A stretch of 64,000 nt of DNA from Inquilinus sp052113205 (GCF_052113205.1 NZ_JBFRCU010000016.1:31695-95694); one strand, 5' to 3'. Numbered from the stretch's first letter, positions 34,621 to 43,900 are shown. A program made the numbers and translations. The notes: generated by a model from the letters alone, not told the origin.

Positions 34621-35703
34621 GTGTTGAAGACCACCGACGACCTGCGCATCCGCGAGATCAAGGAGCTGAGCACACCCGCCGAGGTGATGCAGGAGTTCCC
34701 GCGCGACGCCGTGGCCACCCGCACCGTGACCGACGCCCGCCGCGCCCTCCACGGCATCCTGCACGGCACCGACGACCGCCTGGCGGTGGTGATCGGCCCG
34801 TGCTCGATCCACGACCCCGAGGCGGCGCTGGACTATGCCCGCCGGCTGCAGCCGCTGCGCCAGCGCCTGGGCGGCGAGCTCGAGATCATCATGCGGGTCT
34901 ATTTCGAGAAGCCGCGCACCACGGTGGGCTGGAAGGGGCTGATCAACGACCCCGACCTGGACGGCAGCTTCCAGATCGACAAGGGGCTGCGGCGGGCGCG
35001 CAGCGTGCTGCTGGAGGTCAATCGGCTGGGCCTGCCGGCGGCCTGCGAGTTCCTGGACATGACCACGCCGCAGTATATCGCCGACCTGGTCGGCTGGGGC
35101 GCGATCGGCGCCCGCACCACCGAGAGCCAGATTCATCGCGAGATGGCGTCCGGCCTGTCCTGCCCGGTCGGCTTCAAGAACGGCACCGACGGCAATGTGA
35201 AGATCGCGGTCGACGCGGTCTCCTCCGCCTCGCAGCCGCATCATTTCATGGCGGTGACCAAGACCGGCCGGTCGGCCATCGCCTCGACCGCCGGCAATGA
35301 CGACGCGCACATCATCCTGCGCGGCGGCAAGGCGCCGAACTACGACGCCACCAGCGTCGAGGCCGCCTGCGCCGAGCTGGCCCGCGCCGGGCTGCGGCCG
35401 GCGGTGATGATCGACGCCAGCCACGCCAACAGCAGCAAGAAGCCGGAGAACCAGCCGAAGGTGATCGACGACGTGGCGCGCCAGGTCGAGGCCGGCGACA
35501 GCCGCATCGTCGGCGTCATGGTCGAGAGCCACCTGGTCGCCGGGCGGCAGGAATTGATCCCGGGCCGGCCGCTGGTCTACGGCCAGAGCATCACCGACGG
35601 CTGCATCGGCTGGGACGATTCGGTCGCGGTGCTGGAGAGGCTGGCCGCTTCGGTCGCGGCGCGGCGGACTGTAACACCACGGACGTTGACGGCGACCGCC
35701 TGA
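34621..35703 (+). CDS. aroG: 3-deoxy-7-phosphoheptulonate synthase, class I (AroF/G/H type)
   Basis: A 360-residue DAHP synthase that condenses phosphoenolpyruvate and erythrose 4-phosphate, the entry step of the shikimate pathway. Motifs: VVIGPCSIHDPEAALDYA, MRVYFEKPRTTVGWKGLIND (each a substrate or metal site), GARTTESQIHREMASGLS, and the metal-binding VMIDASHANSSKK. The GTG start has CAGGAG upstream. The letter of the isoform (F, G or H) cannot be decided from sequence; a leader peptide with Tyr, Phe and Trp codons suggests control by all three amino acids. Confidence 0.94.
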   Translation: MLKTTDDLRIREIKELSTPAEVMQEFPRDAVATRTVTDARRALHGILHGTDDRLAVVIGPCSIHDPEAALDYARRLQPLRQRLGGELEIIMRVYFEKPRTTVGWKGLINDPDLDGSFQIDKGLRRARSVLLEVNRLGLPAACEFLDMTTPQYIADLVGWGAIGARTTESQIHREMASGLSCPVGFKNGTDGNVKIAVDAVSSASQPHHFMAVTKTGRSAIASTAGNDDAHIILRGGKAPNYDATSVEAACAELARAGLRPAVMIDASHANSSKKPENQPKVIDDVARQVEAGDSRIVGVMVESHLVAGRQELIPGRPLVYGQSITDGCIGWDDSVAVLERLAASVAARRTVTPRTLTATA

Positions 35704-35760
35704 GTCGGGATCATCTCTCCATGACCCGCCTCGCCCGAGCTACCACCGCCAGCAAACGAC

Positions 35761-35836
35761 GTCGCCCTTCGGCGACCGCGGCGCTGCGCGCCGCTACCAG
35801 TAGACGAGGTCGCCCTTCGGCGACCGCGGCGCTGCG
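35761..35836. repeat. In-frame tandem repeat, 48-base period
   Basis: The 28-base unit GTCGCCCTTCGGCGACCGCG plus GCGCTGCG occurs at 35761-35788 and 35809-35836. The unit itself holds a TCGCC/GGCGA hairpin. It lies in a 53-codon open frame (35721-35882) between DAHP synthase and a terminator, with a period of exactly sixteen codons. Whether the frame is translated is unknown. Confidence 0.7.
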
Positions 35837-35906
35837 GTGCGCCGGGAGAGGCGGGGGAGCCGCCGGGACCTGTCCCGGCTGAACCCAACCGGATCCCGAC
35901 CACCGC

Positions 35907-35936
35907 AACCCGCCGTCCCCGACCGGCGGGTTTTTT
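35907..35936 (+). terminator. Intrinsic terminator after aroG region
   Basis: AACCCGCCG, an eight-base loop, then CGGCGGG and six T. It would end transcription from DAHP synthase and lies 38 bases upstream of the GNAT gene's ATG, the same spacing as the attenuator upstream of aroG. It could therefore be a plain terminator or a second attenuator. Confidence 0.85.
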
Positions 35937-35973
35937 CTTGCCGGCCGCCCTGCACCCCGAAGGAACGCAGACC

Positions 35974-36492
35974 ATGAGCCAGCCCGCCCTCGACCCGCAG
36001 GTTCACCAGCCGACGCCCGAGCCCCGGATCCGCCGGGCCAATGCCGGCGACGCCGACGCCGTCCGGGCGCTGACCCGCGCCGCCTATGCCAAATGGGTGC
36101 CGGTGATCGGCCGCGAGCCGAAGCCGATGACCGCCGATTACGACCAGGCCGTGCGCGAGCACCGGATCGACCTGCTGTTCGAGGGCGACGATCTGGTGGC
36201 GCTGATCGAGATCATCGACCGCGGCGACCACCTGCTGATCAAGAACCTGGCGGTGGCGCCCGACGCCCAGCGCCGCGGCCATGGCCGGCGCCTGCTGGCC
36301 CATGCCGAGGCGCTGGCGGCGGAGCTGGGGCGGCCGCTGCTGCGGCTGTACACCAATCCGAGCTTCGCCGGGAATGTCGACCTCTACGCCCGCGCCGGCT
36401 TCGCCGTCGACCGGGAGGAGCCGTTCCTGGAAGGCACCACCGTCTATATGAGCAAGCCGGTGCCGTTGGACCGGCCCGGCTTGTCCGGTTGA
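35974..36492 (+). CDS. GNAT-family N-acetyltransferase
   Basis: A 172-residue acyltransferase. The acetyl-CoA site is LLIKNLAVAPDAQRRGHGRR (the QRRGHG pyrophosphate loop), and the C-terminal strand is FAGNVDLYARAGF. The substrate may be an amine, antibiotic or protein N-terminus; nothing distinguishes these. The ATG at 35974 has AAGGAA upstream. Confidence 0.9.
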   Translation: MSQPALDPQVHQPTPEPRIRRANAGDADAVRALTRAAYAKWVPVIGREPKPMTADYDQAVREHRIDLLFEGDDLVALIEIIDRGDHLLIKNLAVAPDAQRRGHGRRLLAHAEALAAELGRPLLRLYTNPSFAGNVDLYARAGFAVDREEPFLEGTTVYMSKPVPLDRPGLSG

Positions 36493-36688
36493 GAGACCGT
36501 CCCGAAACTCTACTGCGACGGCCATCTGACGCGATTTTCTCCGCTTCCGGTGCTCACGGACTCAAACGTCCGCTGCGCGCCGGTTCTCGAAAACCACGCC
36601 AGCTGTCGCAGCGAGTTTCAGAACAGTCTCCGGGCGACCGGAAACAGCCCCAGCCTGGTCCCCGATGAAAAATACGGAGGACGATGAA

Positions 36689-36772
36689 ATGCCTGTCATG
36701 GAACCAGACTGGGACTTAAATCTTAGAATCGATTACCTGCAGGCGCAAGGCGAAAGCTTTTGTCCTACTTAA
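36689..36772 (+). CDS. Possible 27-residue small protein
   Basis: The frame begins MPVMEPDWDLNLRIDYLQAQ and ends after 27 residues. GGAGG at 36676-36680 sits eight bases before the ATG, an ideal spacing, and the base composition is unlike spacer. No homologue is known to me. It lies in the 374-base gap between the GNAT and SDR genes (36493-36866), which otherwise shows nothing. Confidence 0.3.
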   Translation: MPVMEPDWDLNLRIDYLQAQGESFCPT

Positions 36773-36866
36773 CCGTGCAACTAAAGAGCACATAAAATAC
36801 CGAAAATCCAATGGATCGAACGGCCGGTCGCCGCCCGGAGAACGAGCCCCGGGCGGTGCGCCGCGG

Positions 36867-37724
36867 TCAATCCGGCCGCGCCATATAGGCGGCAAATTCT
36901 TCCTTGTGGTCGTGATGCCAGCGCGACAGCGCCGGACGGTTGCGGATGATGTCCTCCGCCGCCCAGCGGATGCGCTTCTCGTCCGTCGCCCGGGTCACGT
37001 CGTTGTCGGGGCAGAGGATGTAGAAGTCGCCGCGGCCGAGGCTGTCGAGCATGAACTCGACCACCTGCTCCGCGGTCCAGGCCGCCGCCGGCTTCTCGGT
37101 GGCGCCGCGGGCGGTGATGCCGGTGAAGGTGTAGCCCGGGATCAGCAGATGCGCGGTGATGCGGCAGCCCTCGGACTCGCGCAGCGCATGCGCCAGCCCC
37201 TCGGTCAGCGCCTTCACCCCGGCCTTCGAGACGTTGTAGGCGGTGTCGCCCGGCGGGGTGGTGATGCCCTGCTTCGAGCCGGTGTTGACGATCAGCCCGT
37301 CGCCGCCCTGGCCGATCATCGCCGGGGCGAAGATCTGCACGCCATGGATCACGCCGTAGAGGTTGACGTCGAGCACCCGGCGCCAGCGGTCGTAATTCTC
37401 CCACGGGCCGCCGCCATTGCCGATGCCGGCATTGTTCATCAGCACCGCGACCTCGCCGAAGCGGCCATAGGCCTCGTCGCGCAGCCGCTCGACCTCCTCC
37501 GGCTGGGACACGTCGGTCGGCACGGCGTGGATGTCCGGGGCGCCGCCGGCGGCGAGCTCCGTCACCTCGCGGAAGGCGCGGTCCAGCGCCTCGCCAGGCA
37601 GGTCGGCAAGCACGACCTTGAGGCCGATCGAGGCGAAGCGCCTGGCGGCGGCGAGGCCGATGCCGCCGGCGGCGCCGGTGACGACAGCGACGCGGCCGGC
37701 CCGGATCGCAGGATGGGTGGACAT
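36867..37724 (-). CDS. Short-chain dehydrogenase/reductase
   Basis: A 285-residue classical-type SDR. TGAAGGIGLAAARRF is the cofactor loop, NNAGIGNGGGPW the structural motif, and the catalytic set is Ser in IVNTGSKQG with YNVSKAGVKAL (YxxxK). The aspartate in LADLPGEAL at the end of beta-2 suggests NAD over NADP. The C-terminus is longer than usual, with ILCPDNDVTRATDEKRIRWA, as in a group of bacterial SDRs of unknown substrate. Confidence 0.92.
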   Translation of the reverse strand: MSTHPAIRAGRVAVVTGAAGGIGLAAARRFASIGLKVVLADLPGEALDRAFREVTELAAGGAPDIHAVPTDVSQPEEVERLRDEAYGRFGEVAVLMNNAGIGNGGGPWENYDRWRRVLDVNLYGVIHGVQIFAPAMIGQGGDGLIVNTGSKQGITTPPGDTAYNVSKAGVKALTEGLAHALRESEGCRITAHLLIPGYTFTGITARGATEKPAAAWTAEQVVEFMLDSLGRGDFYILCPDNDVTRATDEKRIRWAAEDIIRNRPALSRWHHDHKEEFAAYMARPD

Positions 37725-37802
37725 GACGAGCTCCTCGGAGATAACCGGGGCCGGATGGGCGGCCTCTCGTGTGATCTGGGTCGGCGCGCCTGGCCGGCAA
37801 GC

Positions 37803-38114
37803 CTACTCCCGGGCGCCGTCGCGGATCGCCTCGTGATGGTGGATCACCTCGGCGACGATGAAGGCCAGGAACTTCTCGGCGAAGTCCGGGTCGAGATGCG
37901 ACTCCTCGGCCAGCCGGCGCAGCCGCGCGATCTGCGTCGCCTCGCGGCCCGGATCAGCCGGCGGCAGGCCGGCCGTCGCCTTCAGCCGCCCGACCTTCTG
38001 GGTGCATTTGAAGCGCTCGGCCAGCAGATGCACGAGGGCGGCGTCGATGTTGTCGATGCTGCTGCGCAGCTCCGCCAGCTCGGGCGGAATGGGCTTCGGG
38101 GCTTGCTGGTCCAT
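37803..38114 (-). CDS. Chorismate mutase, AroQ class
   Basis: A 103-residue all-helical enzyme: ELRSSIDNIDAALVHLLAER (helix 1), then KCTQKVGRLKATAGLPPADP and REATQIARL, with basic residues placed like the chorismate-binding arginines and lysine of AroQ. It turns chorismate into prephenate for Phe and Tyr synthesis. It is the second aromatic-pathway gene in this part of the window, 2.1 kb from DAHP synthase but on the other strand. Confidence 0.9.
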   Translation of the reverse strand: MDQQAPKPIPPELAELRSSIDNIDAALVHLLAERFKCTQKVGRLKATAGLPPADPGREATQIARLRRLAEESHLDPDFAEKFLAFIVAEVIHHHEAIRDGARE

Positions 38115-38238
38115 CGGGTCACCTGGCTCGGAAAGGCCCGACCATAGAGCAGCCATCCGGCTCCCGCCAAGCCGGCAGGCTGCGGCAAAGCGGCGGATTC
38201 CGCTTGCGCGAGGCGTCGCGGTCGCGGAGAGAGGCCGG

Positions 38239-38823
38239 ATGCCCGCCTTGCCCGCCCCCGTGCCGCTGGACCGCACCGCCTTCGCCGCGAATGTGGTGGC
38301 GGTCGCCCGCGCCCTGATCGGCACGACCCTGCTGGTCGACGGCGTCGGCGGCGTGGTGGTCGAGACCGAGGCCTATGATCGCAACGACCCGGCGTCGCAC
38401 GCCTTCGCCGGCCCGACCCCACGCAACGCCCCGATGTTCGGGCCGGTCGGCCACGCCTATGTCTACCGCTCCTACGGTCTGCACTGGTGCCTGAACCTGG
38501 TGTGCGACGCCACCCAGCCGGGCAGCGCCGTGCTGATCCGGGCGATCGCGCCGACCGAGGGGATCGAGACCATGCGGGCGCGACGCGGGCTGGAGCCGCT
38601 GCGGCTGCTGTGCGCCGGCCCCGGCCGGCTGGCCCAGGCGCTGGCCGTCACCGGGGCGATGACCGGGCTGCCGCTGGACGAGCCGCCCTTCCGGCTGCTG
38701 CCGCGGACCGAGGCGGAGCCGGCGATCGTGGTCGGGCCGCGCATCGGCCTGACCCGCGGCGTCGACACGCTTTGGCGCTTCGGCCTGGCCGGATCGCCCT
38801 TCCTGAGCCGCCCGTTCCGCTGA
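38239..38823 (+). CDS. DNA-3-methyladenine glycosylase (AAG/MPG family)
   Basis: A 194-residue base-excision repair enzyme. VVVETEAYDRNDPASHAFAG contains the catalytic Glu region, FGPVGHAYVYRSYGLHWCLN is the DNA-intercalating core (with the Tyr that flips bases) and VLIRAIAPTEG follows. It removes alkylated purines such as 3-methyladenine and also hypoxanthine. The ATG at 38239 is preceded by GAGAGAGG. Confidence 0.93.
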   Translation: MPALPAPVPLDRTAFAANVVAVARALIGTTLLVDGVGGVVVETEAYDRNDPASHAFAGPTPRNAPMFGPVGHAYVYRSYGLHWCLNLVCDATQPGSAVLIRAIAPTEGIETMRARRGLEPLRLLCAGPGRLAQALAVTGAMTGLPLDEPPFRLLPRTEAEPAIVVGPRIGLTRGVDTLWRFGLAGSPFLSRPFR

Positions 38824-38866
38824 AGCCTGAGACGCCGGGACAGGGCCTCTGCCCCGGCCTGGCGGC

Positions 38867-39223
38867 TCAGAAGTTGAAGTCGAGATGGCCGAACAGGCCG
38901 CCGAGCACGCTGCCCAGCGCATCGCCGACGCCGTCACCGATGTGGCCGACCGCGTCGCCGACGCCCGCGACGACGTCGCCGACCGCCGCGTGCGTGCCGT
39001 CGAGCACCGAGCCGACGGCCGAGGTGGCGCCGCCGACCACGTCGCCCAGCGCATCGCCGACGACCGCGCCGACATTGCCCACCACGCCGCCGACGATCTC
39101 GCCGGTCTCGCCCACCGCCGTGCCGACCGTGCTGCCGACGCCGGCGACCGCGCCGCCCACCACGTCGCCCGCGTCGTGCAACAGACCGCCGAGAAGGCCG
39201 GTCAGATCAAGAATGCCGCTCAT
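38867..39223 (-). CDS. Glycine/valine-rich repeat protein
   Basis: A 118-residue protein made almost entirely of Gly, Val, Ala, Asp and Ser, with repeats such as VGGVVGNVGAVVGDALGDVV (about 11-12 residues each). The small-xxx-small spacing suggests glycine zippers, hence amphipathic or membrane-inserting helices, or a self-assembling peptide. It starts SGILDLTGLLGGLL and ends GGLFGHLDFNF. There is no signal peptide. AGGAG lies seven to eight bases before the ATG. It is divergent from the LuxR gene across a lux-box-like palindrome. I know no function. Confidence 0.65.
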   Translation of the reverse strand: MSGILDLTGLLGGLLHDAGDVVGGAVAGVGSTVGTAVGETGEIVGGVVGNVGAVVGDALGDVVGGATSAVGSVLDGTHAAVGDVVAGVGDAVGHIGDGVGDALGSVLGGLFGHLDFNF

Positions 39224-39369
39224 GAACGTCTCCTGTGTGAAGGAAAGGATTTCTGACTGCCGCCGCCGAAGCCCGGGCTTTGCAAAACCAACCGGAACCG
39301 GGAGAGATTCTTTTTCGATGGCAGAAAGAATCCACCGAACGAAATCCCGTCCTCCCCCGACGGCCGACC

Positions 39370-39390
39370 GGCTGATTGCAGAAATCAGCC
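39370..39390. promoter_or_regulatory. Inverted repeat upstream of the Gly-rich gene
   Basis: GGCTGATT and AATCAGCC flank a five-base centre. It lies about 150 bases upstream of the glycine-rich gene and 340 upstream of the luxR-type gene. It could be an operator or an RNA hairpin. Confidence 0.45.
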
Positions 39391-39428
39391 GATAGAAATC
39401 ATTCCTATCACTCAGATTCTGCAAGTGT

Positions 39429-39448
39429 ACCTGCTATGTTATGCAGAT
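39429..39448. promoter_or_regulatory. Lux-box-like palindrome upstream of luxR-type gene
   Basis: ACCTGCTATGTTATGCAGAT: the halves CTGC and GCAG are spaced as CTGT and ACAG are in a lux box, and the outer ACC/AT bases partly fit the consensus. It lies in the divergent region between the glycine-rich gene and the luxR-type gene. The rest of this 508-base gap (39224-39731) shows no gene apart from possible N-terminal extensions of the luxR-type gene. Confidence 0.6.
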
Positions 39449-39731
39449 TGACTGCAGATTTTGATGGACGAATCGGCACGCCCCGGCGGCAGGACGCGGT
39501 TTCGTGCTGCGGCGGGACGGCGGCAGCCGATCGCAATCCCCGCGACGGCTTGACGCAGGCCGGCGCCGGTCCATACCGCCTTATGCGAATCTTCTTTGCG
39601 ATATCAGGCGAATAGAAATACCATGGTCGAAATCGCCATGACTTAACGTGGCCCAGCAAAATCCAATAATAATGAATAAAATTTCAGGGAAAGGGGATCC
39701 CAGTAAAAACTACGATGCGGACGAGGGGCAA

Positions 39732-40463
39732 ATGGATCAAATTTTCCAGAACTTCATCTCACATCTCCCGACCAGCGGCCGGAAGGCAATCGGAGAGCTG
39801 TTGGAACAGGCGATCCGGGGATATGGGCTGAAACACTTTGCCTATGTCAGCTTCCCGTCGGGGGAAGACGACATGCCGCTGATGCTGACGACCTACCCCG
39901 AGGATTGGGTCGAGCGCTACGGTGAGAATCGCTACGACCGGATCGACCCGGTGATCGCGCGCGCGGTCGGCACCATGTTGCCTTTCAGCTGGACGATCGA
40001 GGCGCTGAAAGCGCCGCCGCAGCCGATCACGCGGCGGCTGAGATGCTTTCTGGACGAGGCGGCGGAAGCCGGTATCCGCCGCGGCGTGACCATCCCGATC
40101 CACGACCGGCAGGGCCGCGCGTCCAGCCTGACCCTGGCGGAGTTCGGCGTGGAGCCCGACTTCCAGCGCTGCATCGACCAGAATCAGCACGCGCTGCATC
40201 TGGTCGCGCTGCATCTGCATGCCCGGCTGCGCCAGGACGAGCGGCCCGAGCCCGAGACGCGGCCGGCGCTGACGCCGCGCGAGATCGACTGCCTGCAATG
40301 GGCGGCCAAGGGCAAGAGTGCGTCGGACATCGCCGAGATCATGCGTATCAGCCGCCGCACGGTGGTGTTCCACACTGAGAATGCCAAGCAGAAATTCGGT
40401 GTCGCAACACTGTCACAAGCGATCGCCAGAGGGATGATGCATGACATCATCATCTGCGCCTGA
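39732..40463 (+). CDS. LuxR-family quorum-sensing regulator (autoinducer-binding)
   Basis: A 243-residue regulator. The autoinducer domain shows the conserved pocket pattern YPEDWVERYGENRYDRIDPV (Trp, Tyr, Tyr, Asp-Pro) and a later Trp in PFSWTIEAL. The C-terminal LuxR helix-turn-helix is LTPREIDCLQWAAKGKSASD, IAEIMRISRRTVVFHTENA. No luxI is in the window, so it is a solo locally. The ATG at 39732 has GAGGGG nearby and gives the usual LuxR length; a GTG at 39648 and ATG at 39672 have no ribosome site. A lux-box-like site lies just past its stop. Confidence 0.92.
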   Translation: MDQIFQNFISHLPTSGRKAIGELLEQAIRGYGLKHFAYVSFPSGEDDMPLMLTTYPEDWVERYGENRYDRIDPVIARAVGTMLPFSWTIEALKAPPQPITRRLRCFLDEAAEAGIRRGVTIPIHDRQGRASSLTLAEFGVEPDFQRCIDQNQHALHLVALHLHARLRQDERPEPETRPALTPREIDCLQWAAKGKSASDIAEIMRISRRTVVFHTENAKQKFGVATLSQAIARGMMHDIIICA

Positions 40464-40468
40464 ACGAA

Positions 40469-40488
40469 ACCTGTAAACCTATACAGCT
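40469..40488. promoter_or_regulatory. Lux box before the MbtH-NRPS operon
   Basis: ACCTGTAAACCTATACAGCT: halves ACCTGTA and TACAG-T separated by six bases, compared with the textbook form ACCTGTAGGATCGTACAGGT, from which the non-spacer part differs at one position. It starts six bases after the luxR-type stop and 264 bases before the MbtH gene. This strongly suggests that the LuxR protein activates the operon. Confidence 0.85.
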
Positions 40489-40732
40489 CCCGATAGCTTT
40501 CGATTCACACCAAGCTGCGCGCGTTAGAACTCATTGAGCTGCGGCACCGGTCCCGATGCATATCCTTCATGCTTTGGACTAGCCCGGCGGAGCGAGGCGG
40601 CGTGGGGATCGCGATCATTACCGAAGGCACTGGCCGCGATATTGCCGCCGGACCTCGAATGATTTCGTCTCGAGTCCTTGCGCCATTCTGCGCCAGCCGC
40701 GCCGCCGCGCCTGGGCATCGGGGAGCCGGGAT

Positions 40733-40933
40733 ATGACCAGCGTTTTCGACAATCCGGAAGGCCGCTTCCACGTCCTGGTCAACGACGAGGGGCAGCATTC
40801 GCTGTGGCCGGCCTTCATCCCGGTCCCGGCCGGCTGGACCGCGGTGCTGCGCGACGCCGCCCGCCCGTCCTGCCAGGACCACATCGACAGCCATTGGACC
40901 GATCTGCGGCCGGCATCGCTGGCCGGTCGGTGA
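40733..40933 (+). CDS. MbtH-like protein
   Basis: A 66-residue NRPS accessory protein with the family signature: FDNPEGRFHVLVNDEGQHSL then WPAFIPVPAGWTAV and HIDSHWTDLRP, including the conserved Trp residues that clasp an adenylation domain. MbtH proteins are needed for solubility or activity of partner A domains. It is 47 bases upstream of the NRPS gene, so the partner is clear. GGGGAG lies about eight bases before the ATG. Confidence 0.95.
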   Translation: MTSVFDNPEGRFHVLVNDEGQHSLWPAFIPVPAGWTAVLRDAARPSCQDHIDSHWTDLRPASLAGR

Positions 40934-40980
40934 CCACCGCCTGCGGACGGCCTCCTTTTATTCTGCGAGCGAGTTGAGCC

Positions 40981-43900
40981 ATGGACAGCATCGAATTCGG
41001 CAACGCTTCACTGCCCCTGACGACCGCCCAGACCGGCATGTGGCTGGCGCAGAAGTTCATGCCCGAGATCGAGTTCAACCTCGCCGAGGCGATCGAGATC
41101 CACGGCCCGCTCGATCCCGGCCTGATGCAGGCGGCGCTGCGGCAGCTGACGCGGGAGGCCGAGGCGCTGCGCATCCGCTTCATCGAGGAGGATGAGGGCC
41201 CGCGGCAGGTGGTCCGGCACGACTATGAAGGCGACATCCCCTTCGTCGATTTCAGCGCCGAGCCGGACCCGCGGGACGCCGCCGGCCGCTGGATGCACGC
41301 GGACTACGCCCGGCCGCTCGACCCGCTGACCGACGAGCTGTGGTTCTCCGCGGTGCTGAAGATCGCGGACGATTCCTTCATCTGGTACCACCGCGTCCAT
41401 CACCTGCTGATGGACGGCCTGTCGGGCGGGCTGTGCACCCGCCGCGTCGCGGAGCTGTACACCGCAATGGTCGAGGGCCGCGCGCCGAGCGACGCCACCG
41501 CGTTCGGCAGCCTGGCGGAGATCCTGGACGAAGAGGCCAGCTATCGCGCCTCCGGCCGGTTCCTCCGTGACCGTGATTACTGGATGGAGCGCTTCGCCGA
41601 TACGCCGTCGCCGATCACGCTGTCGCATCGCAAGCTCGCGACCGGCGAGCTGCTGCGCGACCGGTCCTTCATGGAGCCGGGCCTGGTGGCGTCGCTGCGC
41701 GCCCTGGCGCAGTCCACCGGCGCCAGCCTGCCACAGATCCTGATCGCCCTGACCAACACCTATCTCTACCGCATGACCGGGGCCGAGGACCTGATCGTCG
41801 GCCTCACCGTCACCGCGCGCGCCAATGCCCGGATGCGGCGCACCCCGGCGATGCTGGCCAACGCCGTGCCGCTGCGGCTGCGGATGGACCCGGCGCTGAC
41901 CATGCAGGACGTGATCCGCCAGGTCGGCACCGAGGTCCGCCAGTGCCTGCGGCACCAGCAGTACCGCTACGAGGACATGCGGCGCGACCTGAACCTGCTG
42001 CCCAACAACCAGCAGCTGTTCACCATGCTGGTCAACATCGAGCCCTTCGACTACGACCTGCGCTTCGGCGGCCTGCCGATGACGCCGCAGAACCTGTCGA
42101 ACGGGTCGACCAACAATCTCGGCGTGTTCATCTACGACCGCGGCGACGACAAGGGCCTGTGCATCGACCTGGACGCCAATTCGGCGCTGTACACGGCCGA
42201 GGAGCTGGCCGGCCATCGCGAGCGGCTGCTGCGCCTGGTCCGTGCGGTCGTCGCGGATCCCGGCCAGCCGATCGGCGGGATCGACATCCTCGACCCGGAG
42301 GAGCGGCGCGAGATCCTGGTGGACTGGAACCGGACCGATCGGGCCGTGGCGCCGGACACGCTGAGCGCGCTGCTCGACGCCCGGGCCCGCACCTCGCCGG
42401 ACGCGACCGCCCTCGTCTTCGAACAGGACGAGCTGAGCTATGCCGAGCTCGACGCCCGCGCCAACCGGCTGGCCCGGCTGCTGGCCGCGCGCGGCGCCGG
42501 GCCGGAGCGGATCGTCGCCGTGGCGCTGCCGCGGTCGGTCGAGCTGGTCGTCAGCCTGCTCGCGATCCTCAAGACCGGCGCCGCCTATCTGCCGATCGAC
42601 CCCGACTATCCGCTGGACCGGATCGCCTACATGCTCGGCGACGCCCGGCCGGTCACGGTGGTGACCAACCGGGACGTCGCCTGGGTGGTGCCGGACGATG
42701 CCGGCCGCCTGGCTCTCGACACGTCGGAGGTGGCCGCCGAGCTGGCCGCGGCCGACCCGTCGGGCTTCGAGAGCGACGCGTTGCTGCCGCTGCACCCTGC
42801 CTATGTGATCTACACCTCCGGATCGACCGGCCGGCCGAAGGGCGTGGCCGTGTCGCACGGCGCCATCGTCAACCGGCTGCGCTGGATGCAGGCGGAATAC
42901 GGCCTGACGGCCGATGATCGGGTGCTGCAGAAGACGCCGTCCAGCTTCGACGTCTCGGTGTGGGAGTTCTTCTGGCCGCTGATCCAGGGCGCCACCCTGG
43001 TGGTGGCCCGGCCCGGCGGGCACCGCGACCCGGCCTATCTGGCCCGGCTGATCCGCGACGAGCGGATCACCACCCTGCATTTCGTCCCCTCGATGCTGCG
43101 CGCGTTCCTGCAGGAGCCGGAGGCGGCCGGCTGCACCGGGCTGCGGCGCGTCTTCTGCAGCGGCGAGGCGCTGCCCGAGGACCTGCAGACCCAGTTCCAC
43201 GCGACGCTGGCCGCGCCGCTGCACAACCTGTACGGGCCGACGGAAGCGGCGGTCGACGTGACCTATTGGGAGTGCCGCCGGGACGCCGAGCCCGGGCCGG
43301 TGCCGCTGGGCCGGCCGATCTGGAACACCCAGCTCTACGTGCTCGACCCCGGGCTGCAGCCGGTACCCGCCGGCGTCAACGGCGAGCTGTACCTGGCCGG
43401 GGCCAACCTGGCCCGCGGCTACATCAACCGGTCGATGCTGACCGCCGAGCGCTTCGTCGCCAACCCCTATGGCCCACCCGGCAGCCGGATGTACCGCACC
43501 GGCGACCTGGCGCGCTGGCGGCCGGACGGCACCCTCGACTTCCTCGGGCGCATCGACCATCAGGTCAAGCTGCGCGGCTTCCGCATCGAGCTGGGCGAGA
43601 TCGAGGCGGCGCTGGTCCACAGCGATGCCGTGGCCCAGGCGGCGGTGGTCGCCCGCGAGGACCGGCCGGGCGACCCGTATCTGGCGGCCTATGTGGTGCT
43701 GGAGCCCGGCGCGGCGCTGGAGCCGGCGGCGCTGCGGCACGATCTGGCGCTGCGGCTGCCCGACTACATGGTGCCGACCACCTTCACCGCGCTGGACGCC
43801 CTGCCGCTGACCCCCAGCGGCAAGCTGGACCGCAAGGCGCTGCCGGCGCCGGAGCGGCAATCCGCCGCCGGCTATGTCGCGCCGCGGACGCCGACCGAGG

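Noticed and set aside
39732..40463. A LuxI synthase paired with the LuxR gene
   Set aside because: No protein with the LuxI fold motifs is found on either strand in the window.
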